Of a DNA stretch of 64,000 bases, positions 39,628 to 47,179 are shown piece after piece. The stretch's first letter is position 1, and each line of letters begins with the position of its first letter. The notes beneath the pieces were generated by a model that saw nothing but the letters and a program-made list of their open reading frames with translations, was not told the origin of the DNA and did no database searches. Origin of the DNA: Pseudomonas fluorescens (lineage in GTDB: Bacteria > Pseudomonadota > Gammaproteobacteria > Pseudomonadales > Pseudomonadaceae); the NCBI RefSeq assembly GCF_902497895.1, contig NZ_CABVHQ010000031.1, positions 1 to 64,000 on the forward strand, in the 5' to 3' direction. The translations under genes were made by a program, and so were the position numbers.

Positions 39628-39786
39628 GTGCCCCGTCTCGGCAATACGTTCAGTTTTTGGCGAGTGGCTCTTGTCGTCAGACAAGGCGCCGTGACGAGTC
39701 ATAGCCCGCTATGGCGAGGAGCGGCAACGCAGTATGACGGCAAGAGACGCCGTCAAAGACGAACAGTTATTGTCGAGACGGGGCAC
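39628..39786. repeat. 159-bp imperfect inverted repeat (MITE-like) upstream of fleS
   Basis: The sequence from 39628 (GTGCCCCGTCTCGGCAATA) is mirrored, with mismatches, by the sequence ending TGTCGAGACGGGGCAC at 39786. The outer 13 bases match exactly and similarity continues inward for about 45 bases. It has no coding capacity. Its size and terminal inverted repeats suggest a small non-autonomous repeat element. It lies directly behind the fleSR promoter. Confidence 0.65.
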
Positions 39787-39860
39787 TTATTTTCAGCGCA
39801 TTAAAAAAACAGGCGTCAATCATCTGCCTAATGCCGTCAGTTAAGGCGACGACGCGGTCC

Positions 39861-39991
39861 GTAGCAGCTGGCGAAGCCTGCGTTCGGCTGCGCAGCAGTC
39901 GCAAATCATGCAACCACAGTTAACCTGTAACTCCACAGAGCCCGATTTTACGGCCGCTGCGCAGCCGAACGCAGCCTTCGGCAGCTGCTAC
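39861..39991. repeat. REPIN between fleS and fleQ
   Basis: The arm GTAGCAGCTGGCGAAGCCTG at 39861 is mirrored by an arm ending CGGCAGCTGCTAC at about 39991, with inner GCTGCGCAGC arms. It follows the fleQ stop by about 30 bases and may form the 3' end of the fleQ transcript. Confidence 0.85.
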
Positions 39992-40021
39992 GAGGAATGT
40001 GCGGGGCCAGAACATTAGGCG

Positions 40022-41497
40022 TCAATCCTCCGCCTGTTCATCACCCTCACGCCGGCTCATGCCGTACTTGCGCATCTTTTCCACCAGGGTGGTGCGACGA
40101 ATCCGCAGGCGCTCGGCAGCCCGAGCCACGATGCCATTGGCGTCATCCAGCGCCTGCTGGATCAAGTTCTGCTCCAGACCACCAAGGTAGTCTTTCAAGT
40201 CCAGGCCTTCCGGCGGCAGCATCGCGCCAGCGGCGAAGTTCGGGGCGTGGCCGTTGATGGCCACCCGCTCCTCCAGGTCGCTGCGCAGGCTGTCGACCAG
40301 TTGCTCGTCTTCATCATCCACGTAACGGAATTTCTTCGGCAGCTCGACCACCCCGATCACCCCGTACGGGTGCATGATCGCCATGCGTTCCACCAGGTTG
40401 GCCAACTCACGGACGTTGCCCGGCCAGCCGTGACGGCACAGCGACATGATCGCCGCCGAGTTGAAGCGGATCGATCCGCGCTTCTCGTGCTCCATGCGTG
40501 AGATCAGCTCGTTCATCAGCAACGGAATATCTTCGACGCGCTCGCGCAGCGGCGCCATTTCGATCGGGAACACGTTCAGGCGGTAATACAGATCTTCGCG
40601 GAACGTGCCGACCTCGATCATGCTCTCGAGGTTCTTGTGGGTCGCGGCAATGATCCGCACATCGACACTCTGGGTCTTGTTGCTGCCGACGCGCTCAAAG
40701 GTGCGTTCCTGCAAGACGCGCAACAGCTTGACCTGCATCGGCAACGGCATGTCGCCGATCTCGTCGAGGAACAGCGTACCGCCGTTGGCCAGTTCGAAAC
40801 GCCCGGCACGACTGGTGATCGCCCCGGTGAAGGCGCCCTTCTCGTGACCGAACAATTCACTTTCCAGCAGCTCGGCCGGAATCGCCCCGCAATTGACCGG
40901 CACAAACGGCCCGTCACGCCGCTTGGAATGGTAGTGCAGGTTGCGCGCGACTACTTCCTTGCCGGTACCGGACTCGCCGAGGATCAGCACACTGGCATCG
41001 GTATCGGCCACTTGCTGCATCATCTGCCGCACATGCTGGATCGCCCGGCTGGTGCCGACCAGGCTGCGAAACAGATTGGGTTCGCGATGCCGACCGCGCT
41101 CGCGCGCCTGATCGTACATCTCGCGGTAGACCTGGGCGCGATGCAGGGAATCAAGGAGTTTGCTGTAGCTGGGCGGCATTTCCAGGGTCGAAAGCACCCG
41201 CCGACGCTGGTCTTCAGGCAAGTCAGTGAGCGAAATATCGCCCATTAACAAAACCGGAAGGAACTCATCCCAGGTTGCGAGTGTCTTAAGCAAGCCTAAA
41301 ACCGCGCCAGGAGCATTTACGGTCCCGATCAGGACGCAAATCACTTCACGACTGGATGACAAAGAGCCGACAGCCTGCTGCCAATCATGGCTTGCGCAGG
41401 GTAAATTTTCTTCGCCAAGAAAATTTAAAATCACCGCCAGGTCGCGGCGACGGACGCTATCGTCATCAATCAGCAGAATTCTGGTTTCACGCCACAT
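40022..41497 (-). CDS. fleQ: FleQ: master flagellar and biofilm regulator
   Basis: FleQ is the c-di-GMP-responsive NtrC-type activator at the top of the flagellar hierarchy, acting with RpoN and antagonised by FleN. The 491-residue protein has an N-terminal receiver-like FleQ domain (1-130) that lacks the phospho-acceptor aspartate (the site reads VICVLIGTVNAPG). Its AAA+ domain has Walker A LGESGTGKEVVARNLHYHS, the sigma-54 loop EKGAFTGAITSRAGRF and Walker B GGTLFLDEIGDMPLPMQVKL. A C-terminal helix-turn-helix reads NGIVARAAERLRIRRTTLVE. The LxESGTGK and R-rich N-terminal edge needed for c-di-GMP binding are intact as far as can be seen. An AT-rich 11-bp hairpin lies in the early codons. Confidence 0.96.
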   Translation of the reverse strand: MWRETRILLIDDDSVRRRDLAVILNFLGEENLPCASHDWQQAVGSLSSSREVICVLIGTVNAPGAVLGLLKTLATWDEFLPVLLMGDISLTDLPEDQRRRVLSTLEMPPSYSKLLDSLHRAQVYREMYDQARERGRHREPNLFRSLVGTSRAIQHVRQMMQQVADTDASVLILGESGTGKEVVARNLHYHSKRRDGPFVPVNCGAIPAELLESELFGHEKGAFTGAITSRAGRFELANGGTLFLDEIGDMPLPMQVKLLRVLQERTFERVGSNKTQSVDVRIIAATHKNLESMIEVGTFREDLYYRLNVFPIEMAPLRERVEDIPLLMNELISRMEHEKRGSIRFNSAAIMSLCRHGWPGNVRELANLVERMAIMHPYGVIGVVELPKKFRYVDDEDEQLVDSLRSDLEERVAINGHAPNFAAGAMLPPEGLDLKDYLGGLEQNLIQQALDDANGIVARAAERLRIRRTTLVEKMRKYGMSRREGDEQAED

Positions 41498-41547
41498 GCA
41501 ATAGCAACTTCCCTAGTCAACTCAATGCCCGGAAATACGGGGGCAGC

Positions 41548-41586
41548 TAGACGTCTGCAAGCATTTTCTCTACTGATAGACGTCTG
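41548..41586. promoter_or_regulatory. Paired TAGACGTCTG sites upstream of fleQ
   Basis: The 10-base sequence TAGACGTCTG occurs at 41548-41557 and again at 41577-41586, same orientation, 29 bases apart. Its core AGACGTCT is self-complementary, so each copy can bind a dimer. The pair lies 51-89 bases upstream of the fleQ ATG. The spacing of nearly three helical turns suggests cooperative binding of a regulator of fleQ. The protein is not identified. Confidence 0.5.
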
Positions 41587-41670
41587 AAATCTTGAAACAG
41601 CACTAGTTAAGTCAAAAAAACGTGCACAGTCAAATTTATGGCGCACTATATTCGGATTAACTGAGCCAGA

Positions 41671-41967
41671 TCAGCCGAACAGATGGTAAACCTTTGCCGC
41701 GCTCTTAGCTTGCTGGATCTGAGACATCTCGTCGACTATGCTCTGGCGTTCGCCCATCGCTGTTTCCAGCAATTGCCGGTAAACCCCGAGCAACTCCTGC
41801 AGATTTTCCCGCAAAGCCGCTTCATCTGCCGGAACCTCGCTCATAACGTCTTCAATGCAGGAACGGCAAGCCAGGTCCAATCGACCGATAGCTTCCCAGT
41901 TGCGCTCGGCCAAGGCATCGACCAGGGCTTCACGGGCTTGCTCGATACGCTGCAATACAAGACTCAT
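41671..41967 (-). CDS. fliT: Flagellar chaperone FliT
   Basis: FliT-type proteins are small helical chaperones for the cap protein FliD. The 98-residue protein is predicted helical (MSLVLQRIEQAREALVDALA; LRENLQELLGVYRQLLETAM) with two conserved-spacing cysteines (LACRSCIEDVM). It follows fliS by 10 bases in the usual fliD-fliS-fliT order. Sequence conservation of FliT is low, so the name rests partly on position and length. Confidence 0.8.
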   Translation of the reverse strand: MSLVLQRIEQAREALVDALAERNWEAIGRLDLACRSCIEDVMSEVPADEAALRENLQELLGVYRQLLETAMGERQSIVDEMSQIQQAKSAAKVYHLFG

Positions 41968-41977
41968 GATGATCTCC

Positions 41978-42373
41978 TTAGAACTGCGGACCTGGCACAG
42001 CGATGGCGTCCCAGCCTTCTTTAACCGTGCGAAGCAAATCGGCGACTTCGTCGAGAATCTTCGGATCGGTCTTGACGTTGGCCTCGGCCAGACGCTTGAT
42101 CATGTAGACGTACAGATTGTCCAGGCTCCCCAGAGATTCGAGCGACGCCTCCAGATCGAGACCTTCACGCAGCCCACCGATAATCCCGATGGCCTTGCTG
42201 ATCAACTCGCCCTTGCCGGGAATATCCTTGCGCTCCATGGCTCCCCGAGCCTGGGCAATACGGTCCAGCCCGCCTTCCATCAGCATCTGTACCAAACGGT
42301 GTGGACTGGCTTCGGAGGTTTGGGCTTGCGCTCCAATCTTCTGATATTGCCGAAGGGCTAGCATCGGATTCAT
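41978..42373 (-). CDS. fliS: Flagellin export chaperone FliS
   Basis: FliS binds the flagellin C-terminus and prevents premature assembly. The 131-residue protein shows the family pattern ALRQYQKIGAQAQTSEASPH then RLVQMLMEGGLDRIAQARGA, and SLGSLDNLYVYMIKRLAEAN. It starts MNPMLALRQY. A sigma-28-like promoter and the fliD terminator lie in the 130-base gap upstream. Confidence 0.93.
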   Translation of the reverse strand: MNPMLALRQYQKIGAQAQTSEASPHRLVQMLMEGGLDRIAQARGAMERKDIPGKGELISKAIGIIGGLREGLDLEASLESLGSLDNLYVYMIKRLAEANVKTDPKILDEVADLLRTVKEGWDAIAVPGPQF

Positions 42374-42412
42374 GTTCTACCTCATCATCACTCAATGACT
42401 CGCATACTTAAT

Positions 42413-42439
42413 GTATCGTTCACGAGTCAAGAAACTTTA
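42413..42439 (-). promoter_or_regulatory. Candidate sigma-28 (FliA) promoter of fliST
   Basis: On the minus strand TAAAGTTT is followed by 11 bases and AACGATAC. The -35 element is identical to the enteric sigma-28 consensus and the -10 element shares CGATA with GCCGATAA. It lies between the fliD terminator and fliS, 40-66 bases upstream of the ATG, which would give fliST a promoter of its own. Confidence 0.55.
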
Positions 42440-42451
42440 AAATCGAAAGGC

Positions 42452-42487
42452 AAAAAACCGGCGCGCAAAAAACGCAGCCGGTTTTTT
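42452..42487. terminator. Bidirectional terminator after fliD
   Basis: AAAAAACCGGC (42452-42462) and GCCGGTTTTTT (42477-42487) form a perfect 11-bp stem with a 14-base loop and T-runs on both strands. It lies 16 bases beyond the fliD stop on the minus strand. It should end the fliD transcript before fliS. Confidence 0.85.
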
Positions 42488-42502
42488 GTCAATCACTCAT
42501 GA

Positions 42503-43918
42503 TTAATTGCTGGCCTTCTGCGCATTCAACGAGGCAAAGAAGGAGGTTATGCTACTCGCCGTTGCCTTCATTTGCCCGACCAACAGGTCCATGGCGTTGT
42601 ACTTGGCGGTCAGGGAAGCTGTCAGATTGGCAACCCGAAGGTCCAGCGCCGCCTGCTGAGTGGTCAGTTCGCTTTTTTGCTTGCTCAAGTGGTTGGTACG
42701 CTGATCGAGGATGCCGCCAGTCTGCACGTAGGGCTTGATTGCCGCTCCCATGCGCGCCAGCAGGCCGTTGGTGCTGGTAGTGCCGCTGAACAAGGTCTGG
42801 ACTTCGCTACCCAAACCCTTCTCGTTCATCGCCTTGGTGAACTTGGTAGAATCAAGGGACAGCGTGCCGTCCTTCTGGGAAGTCTGAATCCCTAACTGCG
42901 ACAACACCGATAAATCACCGCCCGCCCCAAGCGCGACCAGCTCATTGCGCACGGCGGCAATCAACGAGCGCGGCAAGGCATCGCCGGTCATTGCCGCCGC
43001 GATGGTGGGCTTGCCATCAGTGTCCAGACTGGCCTTGCTCAAGGAGTTTATGGTCTGCGTCAGGGTGTTGTAAGCATCGATAAACGACTGCAGGGAGGTC
43101 TTCAGACCATCCGTATTGGTCGCAACCGTAACGGTCGATTTACCTTCCGCCAACAGCGTCATGCTGATCCCGCCGATCGCCTGGGTGACCGTATTGCTCT
43201 TGCTGGTGACGGCCAGGCCGTCGATCGTGAGTTTTGCATCCTTGGCAATACCACCGATATTTCCAGAGCTTGTGGGACCGGGAGTAGCGCCCATATCGAC
43301 CGTGCCATCGATTATCAGACCGGCGATACCGCTGGTCTTGAGATCGGAACCGGCACCGGTGGCCGTCGAACCGATAACCAGCCGCGAGCCGCTGCTGTCG
43401 GTGACGATGTTAGCGGTGATGCCTTGGGTCTGCAGGGTGCTGTTGATCGCGTCACGGGTCGACTGCAAGGTGGCGCCAGTTGGAATAGCGACGTTGTAAT
43501 CAGTGCCATTTTGACTGATTTTCAAGGCACCAGTCGGAATGGCACTGCTGGCACCCCCGGCAAACGAAGCACTGGCAATCTTCGAGCTGGTGGCCAGGTT
43601 CCCTACGTCAATGCTGTAGCTACCGTTCACCGCTGTGTTATCGGAGGTCGCGGTCAGGGTTGCGGGCGTAGACGAGGTGGCGGCGAAACCCGAGAAGGCC
43701 GGGCTGGTCTTGCTGTTGAGCTTGGTCATGGCGGCCTGATAGGCAGCCAGGGCACTTTTCAACGAACCGATACCGGAAATCTTCGAGGTATTGAGGCTGG
43801 TCTGATTGCTGATCTGGGTTTGCTTGGCCGACTTGTCAGCGCCGACTAACGCCGTAACGATCGCCCCGATATCAAGGCCGGAGCCCAGACCCGAACCCGG
43901 TAAAATTGGACTTGCCAT
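42503..43918 (-). CDS. fliD: Flagellar cap protein FliD
   Basis: FliD forms the distal filament cap that folds flagellin and can act as adhesin. The 471-residue protein begins MASPILPGSGLGSGLDIGAI then VTALVGADKSAKQTQ, the FliD N-terminal domain. Variable domains lie in the middle (about 90-330), and the coiled-coil C-terminus includes DQRTNHLSKQKSELTTQQAA and ASSITSFFASLNAQ. The ATG at 43918 is preferred over one two codons earlier because a GGGAG site is at the right distance. A strong terminator follows. Confidence 0.94.
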   Translation of the reverse strand: MASPILPGSGLGSGLDIGAIVTALVGADKSAKQTQISNQTSLNTSKISGIGSLKSALAAYQAAMTKLNSKTSPAFSGFAATSSTPATLTATSDNTAVNGSYSIDVGNLATSSKIASASFAGGASSAIPTGALKISQNGTDYNVAIPTGATLQSTRDAINSTLQTQGITANIVTDSSGSRLVIGSTATGAGSDLKTSGIAGLIIDGTVDMGATPGPTSSGNIGGIAKDAKLTIDGLAVTSKSNTVTQAIGGISMTLLAEGKSTVTVATNTDGLKTSLQSFIDAYNTLTQTINSLSKASLDTDGKPTIAAAMTGDALPRSLIAAVRNELVALGAGGDLSVLSQLGIQTSQKDGTLSLDSTKFTKAMNEKGLGSEVQTLFSGTTSTNGLLARMGAAIKPYVQTGGILDQRTNHLSKQKSELTTQQAALDLRVANLTASLTAKYNAMDLLVGQMKATASSITSFFASLNAQKASN

Positions 43919-44001
43919 GTGCATCTCCCTATCAGTCTGTCGCCGGTCTATTGACCACTAGCCGTAACTGAATAACGTACAAACACTATTCATGCCAATT
44001 G

Positions 44002-44352
44002 TCAGACGTTGGCGTCGAACAACACGCTGCTTGCATTGTGCAGGCTATCCGCCAGTTTGATGGCTTCTGCGGAAGGAATCTGTCGTATAACTGCGCCGGA
44101 CTCGCTGGCAATGACCTTGACCACCACCTTGCCCGACGTTTCATCAATCGAAAATTCCAGGTTGCGCTTGACCGACTGCACGAATTTTTCGATTTCCTGT
44201 ACGGCGATTCTCAGCTCGTCAGGATCCGAGTCTTTACTTTCGGCCACCACTTTCGCGTTTTCGACCCGAGGCGCTTCAGCCGGCTTGTCGGCAGTGTTAC
44301 TCGCCGGCTTCGCGGCAGGGTAAGACAAGTTCAGCTTTACGCTCATGTCCAT
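44002..44352 (-). CDS. flaG: FlaG family protein
   Basis: FlaG proteins limit filament length in polarly flagellated bacteria. The 116-residue protein has a low-complexity N-terminus (AAKPASNTADKPAEAPRVEN) and the conserved C-terminal FlaG domain: FVQSVKRNLEFSIDETSGKV then VVKVIASESGAVIRQIPSAE. Several starts are possible (GTG 44361 and three ATG codons). The ATG at 44352 is best placed behind the AGAGG site. It lies between fliC and fliD. Confidence 0.9.
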   Translation of the reverse strand: MDMSVKLNLSYPAAKPASNTADKPAEAPRVENAKVVAESKDSDPDELRIAVQEIEKFVQSVKRNLEFSIDETSGKVVVKVIASESGAVIRQIPSAEAIKLADSLHNASSVLFDANV

Positions 44353-44424
44353 ATCCATCACCTCTTAACGTAAAAAGCGAGAGAGCACGACAAGCGCACT
44401 CCCCCGCCAAAACTCAATCCGATA

Positions 44425-45273
44425 TTACTGAAGCAGTTTCAGTACAGCGGAAGGCAGCTGGTTGGCTTGCGCCAGAACAGCGGTGGAAGCTTGTTGCAGA
44501 GTTTGCTGTTTGGTCAGGTTAGCTGTTTCAGCTGCGAAGTCAGTGTCCTGGATACGGCCTTGAGCAGCAGTCACGTTTTCAGTGATGTTCTGCAAGTTGG
44601 AGATAGTGCTGGTCAGACGGTTTTGCGAAGCACCCAACGCTGCACGAGTCTTGTTGATGGTGTCCATAGCAGCATCGATTGCAGTGATTGCGTTATCGAT
44701 GTTGACACTGGCAGTGGCGCTGGTACCGGTGATCGAAACACTACCGCTGGCTACGGACAGTTGAGCGGCATCGAATCTGCTGCTCAGAACCAGGTCAATG
44801 CGGTTAGACGAACCAGTGTTCGAGCCTACTTGCAGACTCATGGTACCGGCAGTGCCGTCCAGCAGGTTCTTGCCGTTCACCTGGGTGGAGTTGGCGATAC
44901 GCGTCAGTTCGTCGGACATCTGCCCGAACTCTGCGTTCAGAGCGGTACGGTCAGCAGTGCCATTGGTGTCGTTTCGCGACTGAACAGCCAGTTCACGCAT
45001 ACGCTGCAGAATGTTGGTGGACTCTTGCAGAGCGCCTTCAGCGGTCTGAGCCATGGAGATACCGTCGTTGGCGTTTTTTGCCGCGACGGTCTGACCACGG
45101 ATCTGGCTGGTCATGCGGTTAGCGATCTGCAGGCCGGCAGCGTCGTCTTTAGCGCTGTTGATTTTCAGGCCGGAAGACAGACGAGTCATGGAAGTCGACA
45201 GAGCGTCGGTGGATTTGTTCAGGTTTTTCTGAACCGACAGCGACGTAACGTTGGTATTTACGGTTAAAGCCAT
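44425..45273 (-). CDS. fliC: Flagellin FliC (short form)
   Basis: FliC is the filament subunit. The 282-residue protein has the conserved N-terminal D0/D1 part (MALTVNTNVTSLSVQKNLNK, LSSGLKINSAKDDAAGLQIA then NRMTSQIRGQ) and the C-terminal D1/D0 part (ISNLQNITENVTAAQGRIQD, QASTAVLAQANQLPSAVLKL). Only about 50 residues lie between them (about 155-205), so D2 and D3 are nearly absent. That middle is rich in Ser and Thr (VASGSVSITGTSATASVNID), fitting O-glycosylation by the adjacent cluster. GAGGA precedes the ATG, and a sigma-28 promoter lies upstream. Confidence 0.96.
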   Translation of the reverse strand: MALTVNTNVTSLSVQKNLNKSTDALSTSMTRLSSGLKINSAKDDAAGLQIANRMTSQIRGQTVAAKNANDGISMAQTAEGALQESTNILQRMRELAVQSRNDTNGTADRTALNAEFGQMSDELTRIANSTQVNGKNLLDGTAGTMSLQVGSNTGSSNRIDLVLSSRFDAAQLSVASGSVSITGTSATASVNIDNAITAIDAAMDTINKTRAALGASQNRLTSTISNLQNITENVTAAQGRIQDTDFAAETANLTKQQTLQQASTAVLAQANQLPSAVLKLLQ

Positions 45274-45353
45274 GACGAAATCCTCGTTGGTTGGGTACTG
45301 CGGCTTCCGGCCCTGGCAACCGCCGGGTGTGGCCTAGAGAACCTTCGTAATAG

Positions 45354-45380
45354 TTATCGTCGCAATCGCAGGTTGCTTGA
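45354..45380 (-). promoter_or_regulatory. Sigma-28 (FliA) promoter of fliC
   Basis: On the minus strand TCAAG, 14 bases and GACGATAA match the Pseudomonas FliA consensus (TCAAG-N13-15-GCCGATAA) with one mismatch. The -10 element is 81 bases upstream of the fliC ATG, leaving a long leader. The rest of the 263-base gap to the next gene holds only A- and T-rich tracts. Confidence 0.8.
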
Positions 45381-45536
45381 GGGCTTTTTTTTAAAAAATT
45401 GCTATCACACTGCCACCCCCCAGAAAACAAAGGCCTGGCGCAGGGTTAACGAGGAAAAAATGACGTCAGGGAACTGCCGGCAATAAGTAGTCAGCCAATC
45501 GCTTTTACCGGCACGGGCTTTTTCAGAAGCGGGTGT

Positions 45537-45809
45537 TCAGAAGTCAGTCTGGCTGGTTTCCAGCAAGTCGATCAATTCATACTCCATCGAGTCGGCAAGC
45601 CCCAGCCAGTCCTGTGCTTCCTGACAGGCCAGCATCAGGGTCAGCAAGCGCGTCCATTGCTGTTGGGTATCTGCGGGGGATCGTTGAATCAAACCCTGCG
45701 CCTCATCGAAGACATCAACCATGGCTAACGCCGCCTCGACATCACGTCCGAGACGAAACAGCCCGGCGCACCGCCGACACTCGATGACACACTGCGCCAA
45801 CCGGCTCAT
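45537..45809 (-). CDS. Small unidentified protein coupled to the Maf gene
   Basis: The 90-residue protein is predicted helical (MSRLAQCVIECRRCAGLFRL; WTRLLTLMLACQEAQDWLGL) with four cysteines in the first 15-75 residues. Its start overlaps the stop of the Maf gene in an ATGA, so the two are co-translated. Size and helical character are reminiscent of FliT-like chaperones, but I do not recognise a named family. By position it probably serves flagellin glycosylation or export. Confidence 0.65.
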   Translation of the reverse strand: MSRLAQCVIECRRCAGLFRLGRDVEAALAMVDVFDEAQGLIQRSPADTQQQWTRLLTLMLACQEAQDWLGLADSMEYELIDLLETSQTDF

Positions 45810-47095
45810 TGCACGAACTCCCGATTGAACCTTGTGCCGGCAATCATTGCCCCAGCCCGACTGCTGTTGAAAAAGCGCACCTGTGGATGCCCGGCGATGT
45901 AACGCTCCAGCTCACACAGGTAGCTGCGAAAATTCAACTGGGTCTTTACCCGCTGCCCATGGCCATCGAGCACCCAGTGCTTGGCGATGCTGACAGCAGG
46001 CCCCAGGTCACCGTCATTCCATCCGGCGTGGGTCTTGTCCATCGGGAAAGCGAAGTCGGCACCGAACAAGGTGATTCGGGTTGCTCCCATCTTCACCGCC
46101 AGATCCACCGCCGGATGGATCACGCTACCACCGACATAGAGCTCGGCCCTGCTAATCTGCTGGCGGACCTTGGCATAGACCGGGCTGGCGGAGTACCCCA
46201 CATAGCGCGCGCCCTTCCAGGCCCTCAACACCAGCGGATCGCTCAGGGGCAGATATACCAAAGTGATGTCGTCGGAGTTCTCGGGCGGTAAATGCCGCGT
46301 GCTGATTTTCTGATCGATGCTGACCACCAGATCCGGCTTGATGCCATGCTCGCGCAAAGGCTTATAGGCCGTATCGACGCAGATAAACATCGGTCGTAGC
46401 GCCTGCTCGCGCAGCGCCTTGAGCTTATCGAAATGCTCTACCAGGCTTGGCCCGGTAGCAATCACATAGATTTCCTGGCCCGCGCCTGTGGAGAATAGCT
46501 CGGCGACATCCCGATCCGTGCGCAATAGCTCAAGACTCTCCTGCAACCGCTGGATGATCTGTGGGGACTGCGGGTCGAATTCGCGATTGTTGAAACTCAA
46601 GTGCACTTCGCTGACCAATCGATCGCGAATTCTGGCATTGAAATCATCCGCCAGCACAAGCTCGGCGGGTAGCGCGAAAAACGGCAACTGGATTTCCGGC
46701 AAATCACCGGCATACACCAACTCAACTCGCGGATCAGCGAGCCATTGCTGCTGATCGAGGTGTTGCAGCACCAGCACGAACAGCGCGCCATTGAGGATAT
46801 GAACGTTCAAACGCTGAAGATCAGACCGTTCCAGCAGCACTTGCTGCAGATCTCCGAGGCAGGTACCGTAAACATGCAACACCGCAGCTGACGGCAAGCT
46901 GCCGGCCTGAAGGCGGGCTTCACGAGTGCGGTCATGGCGACTGGTGAGCTGAATACCGGCAATACTCAGGGTCGAGCCCAAGCCTTCCACCAGTTCGAAT
47001 TGCAACGCGGTGCTGTCTTCGGCCATCAGCCGCGCAAGCAGCACTGGCCAGCGAGCCTGTATCACCTCGGCATTGCGCTGGAAACTCTCGCTCAT
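45806..47095 (-). CDS. Motility-associated glycosyltransferase, Maf/DUF115 family
   Basis: Maf proteins transfer nonulosonic acids such as pseudaminic acid from the CMP-sugar to Ser/Thr of flagellin in the cytoplasm. The 429-residue protein has the DUF115 domain (about 180-360) with its signature IYVIATGPSLVEHFDKLKAL, a DTAYKPLREHGIKPDLVVSI segment and GATRITLFGADFAFPMDKTH. The N-terminal 170 residues form the usual accessory domain. It lies directly upstream of fliC in transcription and next to the complete pse pathway, which strongly supports a pseudaminyl-transferase role. A terminator separates it from the FabH-like gene. Confidence 0.88.
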   Translation of the reverse strand: MSESFQRNAEVIQARWPVLLARLMAEDSTALQFELVEGLGSTLSIAGIQLTSRHDRTREARLQAGSLPSAAVLHVYGTCLGDLQQVLLERSDLQRLNVHILNGALFVLVLQHLDQQQWLADPRVELVYAGDLPEIQLPFFALPAELVLADDFNARIRDRLVSEVHLSFNNREFDPQSPQIIQRLQESLELLRTDRDVAELFSTGAGQEIYVIATGPSLVEHFDKLKALREQALRPMFICVDTAYKPLREHGIKPDLVVSIDQKISTRHLPPENSDDITLVYLPLSDPLVLRAWKGARYVGYSASPVYAKVRQQISRAELYVGGSVIHPAVDLAVKMGATRITLFGADFAFPMDKTHAGWNDGDLGPAVSIAKHWVLDGHGQRVKTQLNFRSYLCELERYIAGHPQVRFFNSSRAGAMIAGTRFNREFVQ

Positions 47096-47119
47096 GCTGC
47101 CTCGCTCTTGGTTACATGC

Positions 47120-47158
47120 AAAAAAATAGCGCCCAAGGTTACACCTTGAGCGCTATTT
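47120..47158 (-). terminator. Rho-independent terminator after the FabH-like gene
   Basis: On the minus strand AAATAGCGCTCAAGGTG and its near-complement ACCTTGGGCGCTATTT form a long stem with a 2-4 base loop, followed by a T-run. It lies 22 bases beyond the stop at 47180 and just before the Maf gene start, so it ends the upstream glycan operon. Confidence 0.85.
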
Positions 47159-47179
47159 CTTGTGCCTCTGTTTTGCCCA

